This document shows positions 16,258 through 23,779 of a DNA stretch of 64,000 bases, piece by piece. The notes beneath the pieces were generated by a model. It saw nothing but the letters and a program-made list of their open reading frames with translations. It was not told the origin of the DNA and did no database searches. A program made the position numbers and the translations under genes. Source of the DNA: JABFXX01 sp964419605 (GTDB taxonomy: Bacteria; Myxococcota_A; Polyangia; Haliangiales; Haliangiaceae); contig CAYQQM010000003.1 in NCBI GenBank assembly GCA_964419605.1, positions 42,549 to 106,548 of the forward strand, in the 5' to 3' direction. Within the stretch, counting starts at the first letter, position 1; every line of letters begins with the position of its first letter.

Positions 16258-17667
16258 TTGTCAAACTCTCGTCGAATTTTGGTGGTTGACGACGAAGTCA
16301 ACGCCCGCACCGCCCTCGCCCAGCTGCTCCAGGAAGAAGGGTTCGAGGTTGAAACGGCCGCTGACGCATTCAAGGCACTCGGAAAATACGAGGGATTTTC
16401 GCCCCACGTGGTCATCACCGATCTGAAAATGCCAGGGATGGACGGAATCGAGCTGGTGAAGAAGATTCGCGCTTCCGACGACCCCGCTGGGATCGTCGTG
16501 ATTACTGCATTTGGCGAAGTTACGTCTGCCGTGGCCGCGATGCGCGCAGGGGCCGCCGATTACCTTACAAAGCCGCTGAATTTCGAAGAATTGCTGGTGG
16601 TGCTCGACCGAGTGTTCGAGGGCCAAGAGCTCGCGCGAGAAATGCGACAGCTTCGCACTCGGGTGCGAGACCGCGTTGCCCCACACAACATGATCGGCGA
16701 TTCGCCACCGATGCAGCGGATCTTCGAGGTGATCGACCAGGTCGCTCACAGCAAGGCGTCGGTCCTGATCACCGGGGAAAGCGGGACGGGTAAGGAACTT
16801 GTGGCGAACGCAATCCACCAGCGTTCAGGGCGCGCAGGTGGACCATTCGTCAAATTGCACTGTGCGGCGCTGGCGGAAACCTTGCTGGAAAGTGAATTGT
16901 TTGGCCATGAGCGCGGCTCGTTCACCGGGGCAGTGGCGCGCAAGGATGGCCGTTTCCTGCTCGCCGATGGCGGAACGCTATTTCTCGACGAAATCGGAGA
17001 GATCTCAAGCGCGCTGCAGGTCAAGTTGTTGCGCTTCCTTCAGGAGCACGAGTTCGAGCGCGTCGGGGGCACTCAGACGATTCGCGTCGATGTCCGCATC
17101 ATCGCGGCTACCAATCGCAACCTCCAAGACGAAATTGCAAAGGGTCGGTTTCGCGAGGACCTCTATTACCGATTGAACGTCGTTTCGCTGGAAATGCCGC
17201 CGCTGCGCGATCGGCGCACGGATATCCCCGCCTTGGTAAAGTTTTTCTTGGAACGCTACGCAGCGGAAAACGCAAAAGCTTTCGAAGGATGCACTAGTCA
17301 AGCTATCGATATTCTTACGCATTACGACTGGCCAGGGAACGTGCGCGAGTTGGAGAACGCGATCGAGCGCGCGGTCGTCCTGGGACCAGGGCCTTTGCTT
17401 GAGCCAAAACATCTCCCGCCAAAGATCCAGCCGGCTCCGAATCCAGGGGGTGTGCCGCAGATCCCGGGTGCGACCATGGCGGAGCTCGAACGCTACGCGA
17501 TTCTCGAGACGCTAAAGGCAACGGCAGGCTCAACGTCCCGGGCAGCGGAAATGCTTGGCATCAGTACTCGAACGATTCAATACCGGCTTCACGAGTACAA
17601 CGCCGCGCCGCGGTCCGATATCGTGAGCGTTCGCAGGACCGACCATGCCAACGTCGACGAAAAATGA
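16258..17667 (+). CDS. Sigma54-dependent response regulator, NtrC family
   Basis: This 469-residue regulator has a receiver domain (about 5-120) with the phospho-acceptor Asp55 in VVITDLKMPGMDG and Lys in YLTKPLN. An AAA+ central domain (about 145-380) has Walker A GESGTGKE, the sigma54-contacting loop RGSFTGAVAR (a GSFTGA variant) and Walker B GGTLFLDEIGE. A Fis-type helix-turn-helix lies at the C-terminus (TSRAAEMLGISTRTIQYRL). The TTG start at 16258 is supported by a GGAGG-like ribosome site at 16247-16251. It overlaps the downstream globin-coupled kinase gene by 23 bases, so the two probably form a two-component pair. A sigma54-like promoter precedes it. Confidence 0.93.
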   Translation: MSNSRRILVVDDEVNARTALAQLLQEEGFEVETAADAFKALGKYEGFSPHVVITDLKMPGMDGIELVKKIRASDDPAGIVVITAFGEVTSAVAAMRAGAADYLTKPLNFEELLVVLDRVFEGQELAREMRQLRTRVRDRVAPHNMIGDSPPMQRIFEVIDQVAHSKASVLITGESGTGKELVANAIHQRSGRAGGPFVKLHCAALAETLLESELFGHERGSFTGAVARKDGRFLLADGGTLFLDEIGEISSALQVKLLRFLQEHEFERVGGTQTIRVDVRIIAATNRNLQDEIAKGRFREDLYYRLNVVSLEMPPLRDRRTDIPALVKFFLERYAAENAKAFEGCTSQAIDILTHYDWPGNVRELENAIERAVVLGPGPLLEPKHLPPKIQPAPNPGGVPQIPGATMAELERYAILETLKATAGSTSRAAEMLGISTRTIQYRLHEYNAAPRSDIVSVRRTDHANVDEK

Positions 17668-18868
17668 ACTGCCTTTGGAGGAGATCCTCGCGTACATCGC
17701 TTTCGATGCCGAAGACCGCGAGCGCTTGTCCGGCCTTCATCCGAGGCTGGCACCTTCTTTTCCTAGCATCGCGGCATTGTTTTACGAACGGGCGCGCTCG
17801 CAACCCCGCGCTGCCGCCATGTTTTCGGGCCCGGGCCAAGCCGCGCGCCTCAACGAGCTGCTGACAGAATGGATGTCCACTGGACTACTCGGCCCGCACG
17901 ATGCTGCGTTCTGCGCAAAGCGGTCGCGAATCGGCAGTCAACACGTTCGCATCGGTCTGCCGCAGCACTACATGTTCACAGCAATGAACGTGATCCGGAG
18001 TGCGTACGCCGATCATATTGCCAGACTCTACGAACCGGAACAGGCCCGCTTGGTTGTGAAGTCCGTCGACAAGCTGTTCGATATCGAACTTGCGCTGATG
18101 TTGAGGACCTACCAACTCGATTCTGAAGCAAAACTGTTGGTCAACGAACGAAACGGCCAGACCGCAAGAATGCTCGCGATCCAAACGCTAACGGCTGGCC
18201 TCGCACATGAGGTGAGGAACCCGCTCAATTCGGCCAAGCTGCAACTCGAGCTACTCGAACGTAGGCTCCGCCGCGAGGGCAGTGACCCAAAACTTGTGGA
18301 GCCAGTCGACCTGGTGCACTGCGAACTGGAGCGATTAACTCACTTACTCAACGAATTTCTATCCTTTGCCCGCCCGCCCAAGCTCGGCGTCGGCGAGCAC
18401 GACATCATCGCCATTGCGCATAACGTGATCGCGACCGAAAGAGCGCTGGCGGAGGCTCGGGGTGCGCACCTTGAAATCGCTACGAGTGGACCTGTATCCG
18501 GGCGCGTCGACTCGGCGAAGGTTCACCAAATCCTTCAGAATCTGGTCCGCAATGCGATTGAGGCTGTCAGTCCGGGCGGTCATGTCACGGTGATCGTCAC
18601 TGGCAGCAGCGATTCAGTACGGCTCGTCGTTGAGGACGATGGGCCCGGGATTTCGGAGAACGTGCGGCAACGGATCTTTGAGCCGTTTTTCTCGACCAAG
18701 GAGTCGGGGACCGGACTTGGAATGTCCATCGTTCACAGCTTGGTGATGGCGCACGAAGGTTCCATCTCCATCGCTTCGCCACCCCAGGGCACGAGGTTCG
18801 AGGTGAATCTCCCGTACCAAAACGCAACAGCTGGGAACGTGCACGACCCTCGGCCAGCGCACGCGTAG
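17645..18868 (+). CDS. Globin-coupled sensor histidine kinase
   Basis: This 407-residue protein has an N-terminal protoglobin/globin-sensor domain (about 10-165) and a C-terminal histidine kinase. The globin part shows the SQHVRIGLP segment in which His100 is the candidate proximal heme ligand. The kinase has a HisKA domain with His188 in LTAGLAHEVRNPLNS and a HATPase domain with QNLVRNAIEAV, EDDGPGISE and GTGLGMSIV. No membrane segment is visible, so it is probably a soluble oxygen or gas sensor. It overlaps the NtrC-type gene 16258-17667 by 23 bases, suggesting it phosphorylates that regulator and thereby controls sigma54 promoters. Confidence 0.85.
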   Translation: MPTSTKNELPLEEILAYIAFDAEDRERLSGLHPRLAPSFPSIAALFYERARSQPRAAAMFSGPGQAARLNELLTEWMSTGLLGPHDAAFCAKRSRIGSQHVRIGLPQHYMFTAMNVIRSAYADHIARLYEPEQARLVVKSVDKLFDIELALMLRTYQLDSEAKLLVNERNGQTARMLAIQTLTAGLAHEVRNPLNSAKLQLELLERRLRREGSDPKLVEPVDLVHCELERLTHLLNEFLSFARPPKLGVGEHDIIAIAHNVIATERALAEARGAHLEIATSGPVSGRVDSAKVHQILQNLVRNAIEAVSPGGHVTVIVTGSSDSVRLVVEDDGPGISENVRQRIFEPFFSTKESGTGLGMSIVHSLVMAHEGSISIASPPQGTRFEVNLPYQNATAGNVHDPRPAHA

Positions 18869-19003
18869 TCGCAAAGGGTCGTAACCAAGCAGTCCCAACC
18901 GTCCTAAACGCGCACTTCTTGCGCAGTGCCCGCGAACAGCGCATGAAATGCGCCCTATGCACCGCTGACTGTCGGGTCACTGTGTGACCGTGTACAGTGC
19001 GGC

Positions 19004-19960
19004 ATGCGCATCGTCGTTACGGGTGCAGCCGGATTCATCGGCTCACATACATGTGAGCGATTGCTTACACTTGGACACAAGGTCGTTGGGATCGATTCCT
19101 TCGACGATTACCTCTACCCGGAATCCGTCAAGCGCCGCACCGCCGCGACCATGACGGGTCTTCGAATTGTCGAAGCCAATATTTGCGACCGCGATGCGAT
19201 TGCCGACGTCATCACGGAAGACACAGACGTGGTGTGTCATTTGGCGGCGCTCGCTGGGGTTCGCCCTTCGCTCGCGGAACCCTTGCGCTACGTCCGGACC
19301 AATGTCGAAGGCACAGGCGTCATTATCGAGCGAATGCGTGCGCTCGGGCTGCAGAAACTGGTGTTCGCTTCTTCGAGTTCCGTCTACGGCGCGAAGCCCG
19401 GCGCGAATGTTGCCGCATTTCGCGAAGACGACCCGTGTCTCACCCCGGCATCGCCGTACGCCGCGACGAAGCGGATGAATGAGTTGCAACTCTCCACCTA
19501 TCGCGACTTGTTTGGTCTCGGCGTGTTTGCGCTGCGATTTTTCACTGTCTATGGCCCGCGCCAACGCCCCGATATGGCGATCGCAAAGTTTGTCGATGCG
19601 ATCTCGCGCGGCAAGCCGATCACATTGTTCGGCGATGGTAGCTCGCGCCGCGACTACACCTACATCGACGATATCGTTTCCGGTGTCGTCGCCGCGATCG
19701 AATCCGTAGAGCCCAAACGCTACGAGATCTACAATCTGGGTGGAACTGGAACGATCTCGCTCAGCGAGCTGGTATCGACGATCGAGCGCATCGTCGGCAA
19801 GTCGGCGATCATCGACCGCAAACCCGACCAGCCGGGAGATGTGCCGATTACCTTTGCCAACATCGATCGCGCTCGCCATGCGTTTGGGTATGAACCTACG
19901 ACCTCGCCAGAGCAGGGCATCGCACGCTACTGGGAGTGGGTTACGTCCAACTCGAATTGA
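19004..19960 (+). CDS. NAD-dependent sugar-nucleotide epimerase (UDP-glucuronate 4-epimerase-like)
   Basis: This 318-residue protein is an extended short-chain dehydrogenase. It has the nucleotide-binding GAAGFIGSHTCE at the N-terminus, Ser-Tyr-Lys catalytic residues in SSSSVYG and SPYAATKRMNE, and substrate-site elements RFFTVYGPRQRPDMAI and RRDYTYIDDIVSGV. This pattern fits UDP-glucuronate/galacturonate 4-epimerases, which supply precursors for surface polysaccharide. The exact sugar cannot be fixed from sequence alone. The gene stands alone, with no convincing partner on either side. Confidence 0.85.
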   Translation: MRIVVTGAAGFIGSHTCERLLTLGHKVVGIDSFDDYLYPESVKRRTAATMTGLRIVEANICDRDAIADVITEDTDVVCHLAALAGVRPSLAEPLRYVRTNVEGTGVIIERMRALGLQKLVFASSSSVYGAKPGANVAAFREDDPCLTPASPYAATKRMNELQLSTYRDLFGLGVFALRFFTVYGPRQRPDMAIAKFVDAISRGKPITLFGDGSSRRDYTYIDDIVSGVVAAIESVEPKRYEIYNLGGTGTISLSELVSTIERIVGKSAIIDRKPDQPGDVPITFANIDRARHAFGYEPTTSPEQGIARYWEWVTSNSN

Positions 19961-20010
19961 CGACGTTGTTTGAGTGCCCGCACCCTTCTACTTTGCTTAG
20001 GTACTGATCA

Positions 20011-20053
20011 CCTAGATCTCGAGCTCATTGCCTTGTCGGGCAGAGGTTAGCCA
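20011..20053 (+). repeat. Left direct repeat of accessory block 1 (relic of an MBL gene 3' end)
   Basis: This segment matches 21983-22025 at 36 of 43 positions, the first 16 perfectly (CCTAGATCTCGAGCTC), in the same orientation. On the minus strand it would encode LTSARQGNELEI-stop, against LTPAREGDELEI-stop at the end of the MBL gene 21984-22826. It is therefore a partial copy of that gene's 3' end, stranded about 2 kb away on the other side of the accessory genes. Confidence 0.75.
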
Positions 20054-20066
20054 AGTAGCTCGTTGC

Positions 20067-20088
20067 TTGACATCATATCATCATGATG
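20067..20088 (+). promoter_or_regulatory. Candidate promoter and operator of vapBC
   Basis: TTGACA at 20067-20072 matches a -35 box. The perfect 10-bp palindrome CATCATGATG (20079-20088) lies just before the antitoxin start. Ribbon-helix-helix antitoxins bind such palindromes to repress their own operon, so this is a plausible autoregulatory operator. No clear -10 element was seen. Confidence 0.4.
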
Positions 20089-20090
20089 CA

Positions 20091-20336
20091 ATGATGAACA
20101 TGATGAGGACGACCATCGATTTGCCTGGCGATCTCCACGATGCCATTACGTCTATCGCATCTCATTCGCGCAAGAGCATGAACCAGGCGGTGGCTGACTT
20201 GCTGCGCCGCGCCTTGGCGTGCCCTGAAGCCCCCCTCCAGATGGACTCAAATATTGATAAACAAACAGGATTCCCCCTGATTCGGTCTCCTCGTCCGGTC
20301 ACCGCTGAAGACGTCTACGCGCTCGAGGATGAGTAG
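20091..20336 (+). CDS. vapB: VapB-type ribbon-helix-helix antitoxin
   Basis: This 81-residue protein begins with MRTTIDLPGDLHDAITSIA, the beta-strand and first helix of a ribbon-helix-helix DNA-binding domain, followed by the second helix (KSMNQAVADLLRRAL). The C-terminal half is unstructured, as expected for the toxin-binding region. Several ATG codons are clustered (20091, 20094, 20100, 20103); any could be the true start. The stop overlaps the GTG start of the PIN toxin by one base. The gene lies inside the direct-repeat-bracketed block 20011-22025. Confidence 0.8.
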   Translation: MMNMMRTTIDLPGDLHDAITSIASHSRKSMNQAVADLLRRALACPEAPLQMDSNIDKQTGFPLIRSPRPVTAEDVYALEDE

Positions 20337-20764
20337 TGGCGTCCCCGCGCCAAAAACCTGCAGGCACCGTACATCTGCTTGACGGCAATGTGCTCTATGC
20401 GCTGATCGATCAATCCCACGTGCATCACGCAGCTGCTCGCCAGTGGTTCTTGGCCAACCCCTATGGATTTGCAACCTGCCCGATTACCCAGGGTACGCTT
20501 GTTCGATTGGCAATGCGCGTCGGCAATCAAACTGTTCAGCAGGCAATCAGTGTGCTTGCGACGGTTACCTCGCACGCCAAACATCATTTCTGGGTGGATA
20601 ACGTGCAGTTCAGCCAGGTTCGTTGGAATGGTGTGATGGGTCATCGCCAAGTCACCGATGCGTACCTCGCAGGACTGGCTCGCAAACGCCAGGGCAAGTT
20701 GGCAACCTTCGACAAAGGATTGGTCGCGCTGCACGCCGATGTAGGCGTGGCTCTCAAGCCGTAA
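20336..20764 (+). CDS. vapC: VapC-type PIN-domain toxin
   Basis: This 142-residue protein is a PIN-domain ribonuclease. Conserved acidic residues are visible in LLDGNVLYAL (first Asp), the Thr/Glu region CPITQGTLVRLA (the family Glu is replaced by Gln or shifted), VTDAYLAGLARKRQGKLATFDKGL (further Asp residues). The fold and partner fit the VapC family, which cleaves tRNA or rRNA when freed from the antitoxin. The GTG start overlaps the VapB stop by one base. The TQ in place of the more usual TE at the second acidic position could lower activity. Confidence 0.85.
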   Translation: MASPRQKPAGTVHLLDGNVLYALIDQSHVHHAAARQWFLANPYGFATCPITQGTLVRLAMRVGNQTVQQAISVLATVTSHAKHHFWVDNVQFSQVRWNGVMGHRQVTDAYLAGLARKRQGKLATFDKGLVALHADVGVALKP

Positions 20765-20884
20765 CCTCTCACAAATTCTTAGCCATCCCACATCGCGGCC
20801 AGATACCAATTCGCCGCCCGGAAAGCTCGCTGAGTCGGATACGGACAACCGATATCGGGCTGCGTCGCTTACCGCAAGGTAACC

Positions 20885-21307
20885 CTACGATGTTGGCGCA
20901 AAGTTGAACACTAAAGCATCGATCCAGGACCCGCTGCTTAGACCAACGATCTGTACCGGGATCCCGTTGCCTTCGAAAAAATCAAAGTCCAGAATCGTTC
21001 CTTCCTCGTGAAGCTGTCCGCATTCATGTCTTGCACCGTCTGACGTGGCAAACTCCATATATGTGATACAGGTATGGTCGCCATCGATCACTGGATCTTT
21101 TGAAATGCCGAGTTTGAAGAGCGTTATCGTTCCGGTGCTTCCAAAATCAACGGTTCGCACCCCCGCAGTATTCTTATTGCCGTAAGTCTTGCCGTTGATG
21201 GAAAAACCGTTGATGACGGTTCCGCAGTAAATACCAACTTTTCCTACGAATTCTACTTTCGGATTTAAAGTTCCACCAGAGCCGCCAAATTTTGCCAGCT
21301 GTGCCAT
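20885..21307 (-). CDS. Jacalin-like lectin domain protein (probable)
   Basis: This 140-residue protein looks like one jacalin-type beta-prism. It has the N-terminal FGGSGGTLNP, a strand-rich middle with IDGDHTCITYMEFATSDGARHECG, and the C-terminal IVGLSSGSWIDALVFNFAP, which corresponds to the carbohydrate-binding GxxxxYLDAIGxY loop of jacalins. No signal peptide is present. Its codon use is visibly more AT-rich than the neighbours (AAA, GAA, ATT, TTA are frequent), suggesting recent transfer. It sits within the block flanked by direct repeats at 20011 and 21983. The family assignment is from pattern only and needs a profile search. Confidence 0.5.
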   Translation of the reverse strand: MAQLAKFGGSGGTLNPKVEFVGKVGIYCGTVINGFSINGKTYGNKNTAGVRTVDFGSTGTITLFKLGISKDPVIDGDHTCITYMEFATSDGARHECGQLHEEGTILDFDFFEGNGIPVQIVGLSSGSWIDALVFNFAPTS

Positions 21308-21417
21308 GTACGTCCGCTCCCAACATTTAGTTGGCTACCTTTTTCTCATTTACGCGGTCGCTTGTAAACCGGTACAGGTTGTAGGGGTGTGATCGCGACG
21401 AATTGAATCAATGAGTT

Positions 21418-21480
21418 AGAGTCCGAAACCGGACCAGAGTCCGAAACCGGAACCGGAACCGGAGTCGGGGCCGGAACCGG
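21418..21480 (+). repeat. Tandem CCGGAA-type simple repeats
   Basis: A tract of about 60 bases is built from imperfect hexamer and 14-mer units: AGTCCGAAACCGGA occurs twice in part, then CCGGAA repeats, ending at the stop codon of the four-helix-bundle gene. Such a tract is prone to replication slippage. It lies between the lectin and four-helix-bundle genes. Confidence 0.7.
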
Positions 21481-21798
21481 CTAGCGACGGGCCAGAGCGT
21501 AGATCATTCCGCCCAGGCGATGCCGCTGTGCAGCGCACGGCAGTTCGCTCAGCCAGCCGTGAGCGGCCGCAATTTCGAGCACTGCACTGACTTCGCGCAG
21601 GCTACCGAGCGCGATCGTGAAGCAGTGCTGGCGGTCGCCGCCGGCCCTGCCACTGCCCTCGGCGAGGTTGAGCGCTACGCTATTGAGCGCATCGCGGCCA
21701 TGCTTGGCCAGTGCCGCATCGTGGCGGCGTACCACGGCGAGTGGGTCGCGCAGCTGGCGAATGAGATCGATCGAGAGGTCGTAGGCGAGAAAGCGCAT
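21481..21798 (-). CDS. Four-helix-bundle protein (23S rRNA-IVS-like family)
   Basis: This 105-residue protein matches the small four-helix-bundle family first found encoded in intervening sequences of 23S rRNA genes. The hallmarks are LSIDLIRQLRDPLA in helix 1, DALNSVALNLAEGSGR (the conserved SxxxNxAEGxGR-like motif) and the third helix IALGSLREVSAVLEIA. Members are common in mobile or hypervariable contexts; their molecular role is unclear. I chose the ATG at 21798 (MRFLAYD) because the extension to 21852 is low-complexity. It sits within accessory block 1, between a lectin-like gene and an AbiEii-like remnant. Confidence 0.75.
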   Translation of the reverse strand: MRFLAYDLSIDLIRQLRDPLAVVRRHDAALAKHGRDALNSVALNLAEGSGRAGGDRQHCFTIALGSLREVSAVLEIAAAHGWLSELPCAAQRHRLGGMIYALARR

Positions 21799-21851
21799 GG
21801 GGTAGGTCCTTTCGCGCCATCGCGAGCCCGCGCCGGAGGCGGGACGCGCCA

Positions 21852-22022
21852 ACTGTTCAAGCGATTGCGGACGTTGCCGAACTCTTAGGTGACCTTCGCG
21901 ATGACCTGGTTTTCGTCGGAGGTGCCATGGTTCCGCTGTTGGTGCCAGATCCAGCAGCCAGCCCCGACCGACAAGTTAGGGACCTAGATCTCGAGCTCGT
22001 CGCCTTCTCGAGCTGGGGTTAG
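21852..22022 (+). pseudogene. AbiEii-type nucleotidyltransferase remnant
   Basis: A frame open from 21852 to the TAG at 22020-22022 encodes TVQAIADVAELLG, LVFVGGAMVPLLVPDPAA and RQVRDLDLEL. This matches the N-terminal part of the AbiEii/nucleotidyltransferase family, whose core is FVGG followed by RxTxDxD. There is no start codon in a suitable place and the rest of the protein is missing. The frame then runs into the tail of the convergent MBL gene. It is best read as a truncated toxin-type remnant, broken at the right edge of the accessory block. Confidence 0.55.
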
Positions 22023-22025
22023 CGC
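21983..22025 (+). repeat. Right direct repeat of accessory block 1
   Basis: This is the genuine 3' end of the MBL-fold gene 21984-22826, and the partner of the degenerate copy at 20011-20053 (16 bp perfect, 36/43 overall, same orientation). The two bracket 1.97 kb of accessory genes. Confidence 0.75.
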
Positions 22026-22826
22026 AATGTGGTGCGGAGCCAGCAGATTCCGACAATCAGCGATCATCTGATCCACATCGTCGTCGCTGTAGTCCTGGTC
22101 GTAATGGAAGGTCACTAGCCGTTTGACCTTGGCAGCGACCGCAGCGGCGACAGCATCTGTGTACGAGGAAGAGCCTCGATTGCGTTGCCGATTCTGGTCA
22201 ACTGGCTTGTAGGTCGAGTCGTGCAGCAAAACGTCGGCTCCTGCGTAGTGATCGATTGCTTCCTGCGACGGGCCCTCATCGGGATAGCCGATGTCGGAGG
22301 CATACACGAACGACTTACCCGCCTCTTCGATGCGAAACGATAGCGCCGCCGTTGCCCCATGTGGATGTTCGCGCGCGATGATCGTAACGCCCTGGGCTTC
22401 AAACGGGCGATCGACCTCCACGGTGCGAACATCGAAGCTGGCGCTGAAGTTGCGCAGGCTCTGCAACGGCGAGAAGTTGGGATCCATCTGTCCCTCAAGG
22501 ATGTCCTCGAGCACTTTGGGCGATCCGCCCGGCCCCCATACGGTGATGTTGTTCCCCGCAACGAACACCGGAGCAAAAAAACCCAAACCTTGGATGTGAT
22601 CCCAGTGGGTATGGGAAAGCAAAATCGTTGCGGTTCCATGGCCTTGACCAAACTCCTCGGCCATCAGGGCGTTGCCGAGGTGCATGAGGCCGGTCCCCAT
22701 ATCGATAATCAGGAGCTTGCCGGCAGCGGTATGCACCGATACGCACGAGGTATTGCCGCCGTAGCGGTTGGTCTCGGGTCCTGGCGCTGGAATGGAGCCG
22801 CGCACACCCCAAAATCGGATCCTCAT
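21984..22826 (-). CDS. MBL-fold metallohydrolase, paralogue 2
   Basis: This 280-residue protein is a metallo-beta-lactamase-fold hydrolase of the phosphodiesterase/RNase Z-like branch. The N-terminus MRIRFWGVRGSIPAPG and NRYGGNTSCV are typical. The dinuclear metal site is seen in LSHTHWDHIQGL, with further ligands in EHPHG, YASDIGYPD and TFHYDQDY. Substrate is unknown; related proteins include cyclic-nucleotide phosphodiesterases. It overlaps the next paralogue gene 22823-23737 by four bases (ATGA) and is clearly derived from the same ancestor. Its last 13 codons are duplicated at 20011-20053. Confidence 0.85.
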   Translation of the reverse strand: MRIRFWGVRGSIPAPGPETNRYGGNTSCVSVHTAAGKLLIIDMGTGLMHLGNALMAEEFGQGHGTATILLSHTHWDHIQGLGFFAPVFVAGNNITVWGPGGSPKVLEDILEGQMDPNFSPLQSLRNFSASFDVRTVEVDRPFEAQGVTIIAREHPHGATAALSFRIEEAGKSFVYASDIGYPDEGPSQEAIDHYAGADVLLHDSTYKPVDQNRQRNRGSSSYTDAVAAAVAAKVKRLVTFHYDQDYSDDDVDQMIADCRNLLAPHHIALTPAREGDELEI

Positions 22827-23737
22827 GTGTCTCCTAACGGGATCTCGAGGCCCTCGTATGCGCTCACCACGGACACGCGGTCGCCCGCCGTCGCCCGAGT
22901 CGCCGCCAAGATCTGATCGTTTTCATCGTCGGAACGCAGTGGCGCGTGATGAAATAGGCACAACTGCTTGGCGTTGGCCTCACGCGCAATCTCCAGTGCA
23001 TCGCTGGGCCGCGAATGCCCCCAATGCGGACGCACTCTGTACTCCTCGGGCGTAAACTGGGTATCGTAGATCAGCAAATCGGCGTTTCGCGCAAGCGCAA
23101 CCACACCAGCGCGCATCGTATCGAGTTCGCTCCGCACCGCTGGAGGTACCGTGCTGGTATCGGGCGACTTGATAAAGGTCTGACCAAACAGCAGATCGGT
23201 AAACGGGGCCGTGTCCGTGCAGTATACCACCGCGGCTCGGTCGACTTCGATCCGGTAGGCGATCGCGACCCAGGGGTGGTTGAGCCGCGCGCACGTCACC
23301 TTTGCCGCTCCCACGTTGAACTGAGCGCCCTCCATCACCTCGTGAAAGTGCATGCCTGCCTGAATGGCGGAGAGCGGAACGGGGAAATACGGAGCGTGGT
23401 GCTGTTGTGAAAATACCGCCTCGAGATGCATGTCGCGTTGGCGCGCAAAGATGTGAACTTGGTTTCCTTCGCGGTACAACGGCGAAAAAAAAGGCAGTCC
23501 TTGGACGTGATCCCAGTGCGTGTGGCTAATCAGGATCGCGGCGCTGCCTGCGCCATCGCGAAACGCCTCCTCCATGAGGGACTTTCCAAGTTTGCGAATG
23601 CCGGTGCCAGCGTCGATGATGATCGGATCTGCCCCCTTGGGCCGAACCTCAACGCACGAGGTGTTACCGCCATAGCGATTCGTGGTCCGTCCGGGGACCG
23701 GAATGGAGCCGCGAACTCCCCAGAACCTGACCAACAT
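22823..23737 (-). CDS. MBL-fold metallohydrolase, paralogue 1
   Basis: This 304-residue protein is a close paralogue of the gene immediately downstream, sharing FWGVRGSIP, NRYGGNTSCV, the LISHTHWDHVQGLPFFSPLY metal-binding segment and the C-terminal FHHAPLRSDDENDQI. Additional ligands are likely in RLNHPWVAIAYR and YCTDTAP. The pair overlaps by four bases and is probably co-transcribed, perhaps acting on related substrates or as a heteromer. A CpdA/PdeA-like or RNase Z-like phosphodiesterase role is possible but cannot be decided. Confidence 0.85.
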   Translation of the reverse strand: MLVRFWGVRGSIPVPGRTTNRYGGNTSCVEVRPKGADPIIIDAGTGIRKLGKSLMEEAFRDGAGSAAILISHTHWDHVQGLPFFSPLYREGNQVHIFARQRDMHLEAVFSQQHHAPYFPVPLSAIQAGMHFHEVMEGAQFNVGAAKVTCARLNHPWVAIAYRIEVDRAAVVYCTDTAPFTDLLFGQTFIKSPDTSTVPPAVRSELDTMRAGVVALARNADLLIYDTQFTPEEYRVRPHWGHSRPSDALEIAREANAKQLCLFHHAPLRSDDENDQILAATRATAGDRVSVVSAYEGLEIPLGDT

Positions 23738-23779
23738 CGGCGAACCGAGTACAACGGTACCTTCGCAATCACGCTAAGG

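Noticed and set aside
20014..20026. AGATCTCGAGCTC in both block-1 repeats resembles a cloning polylinker (BglII-XhoI-SacI).
   Set aside because: It encodes the ELEI-stop end of a normal MBL gene, the two copies differ downstream as diverged sequence would, and flanking sequence is ordinary chromosomal coding DNA. Vector contamination is unlikely.
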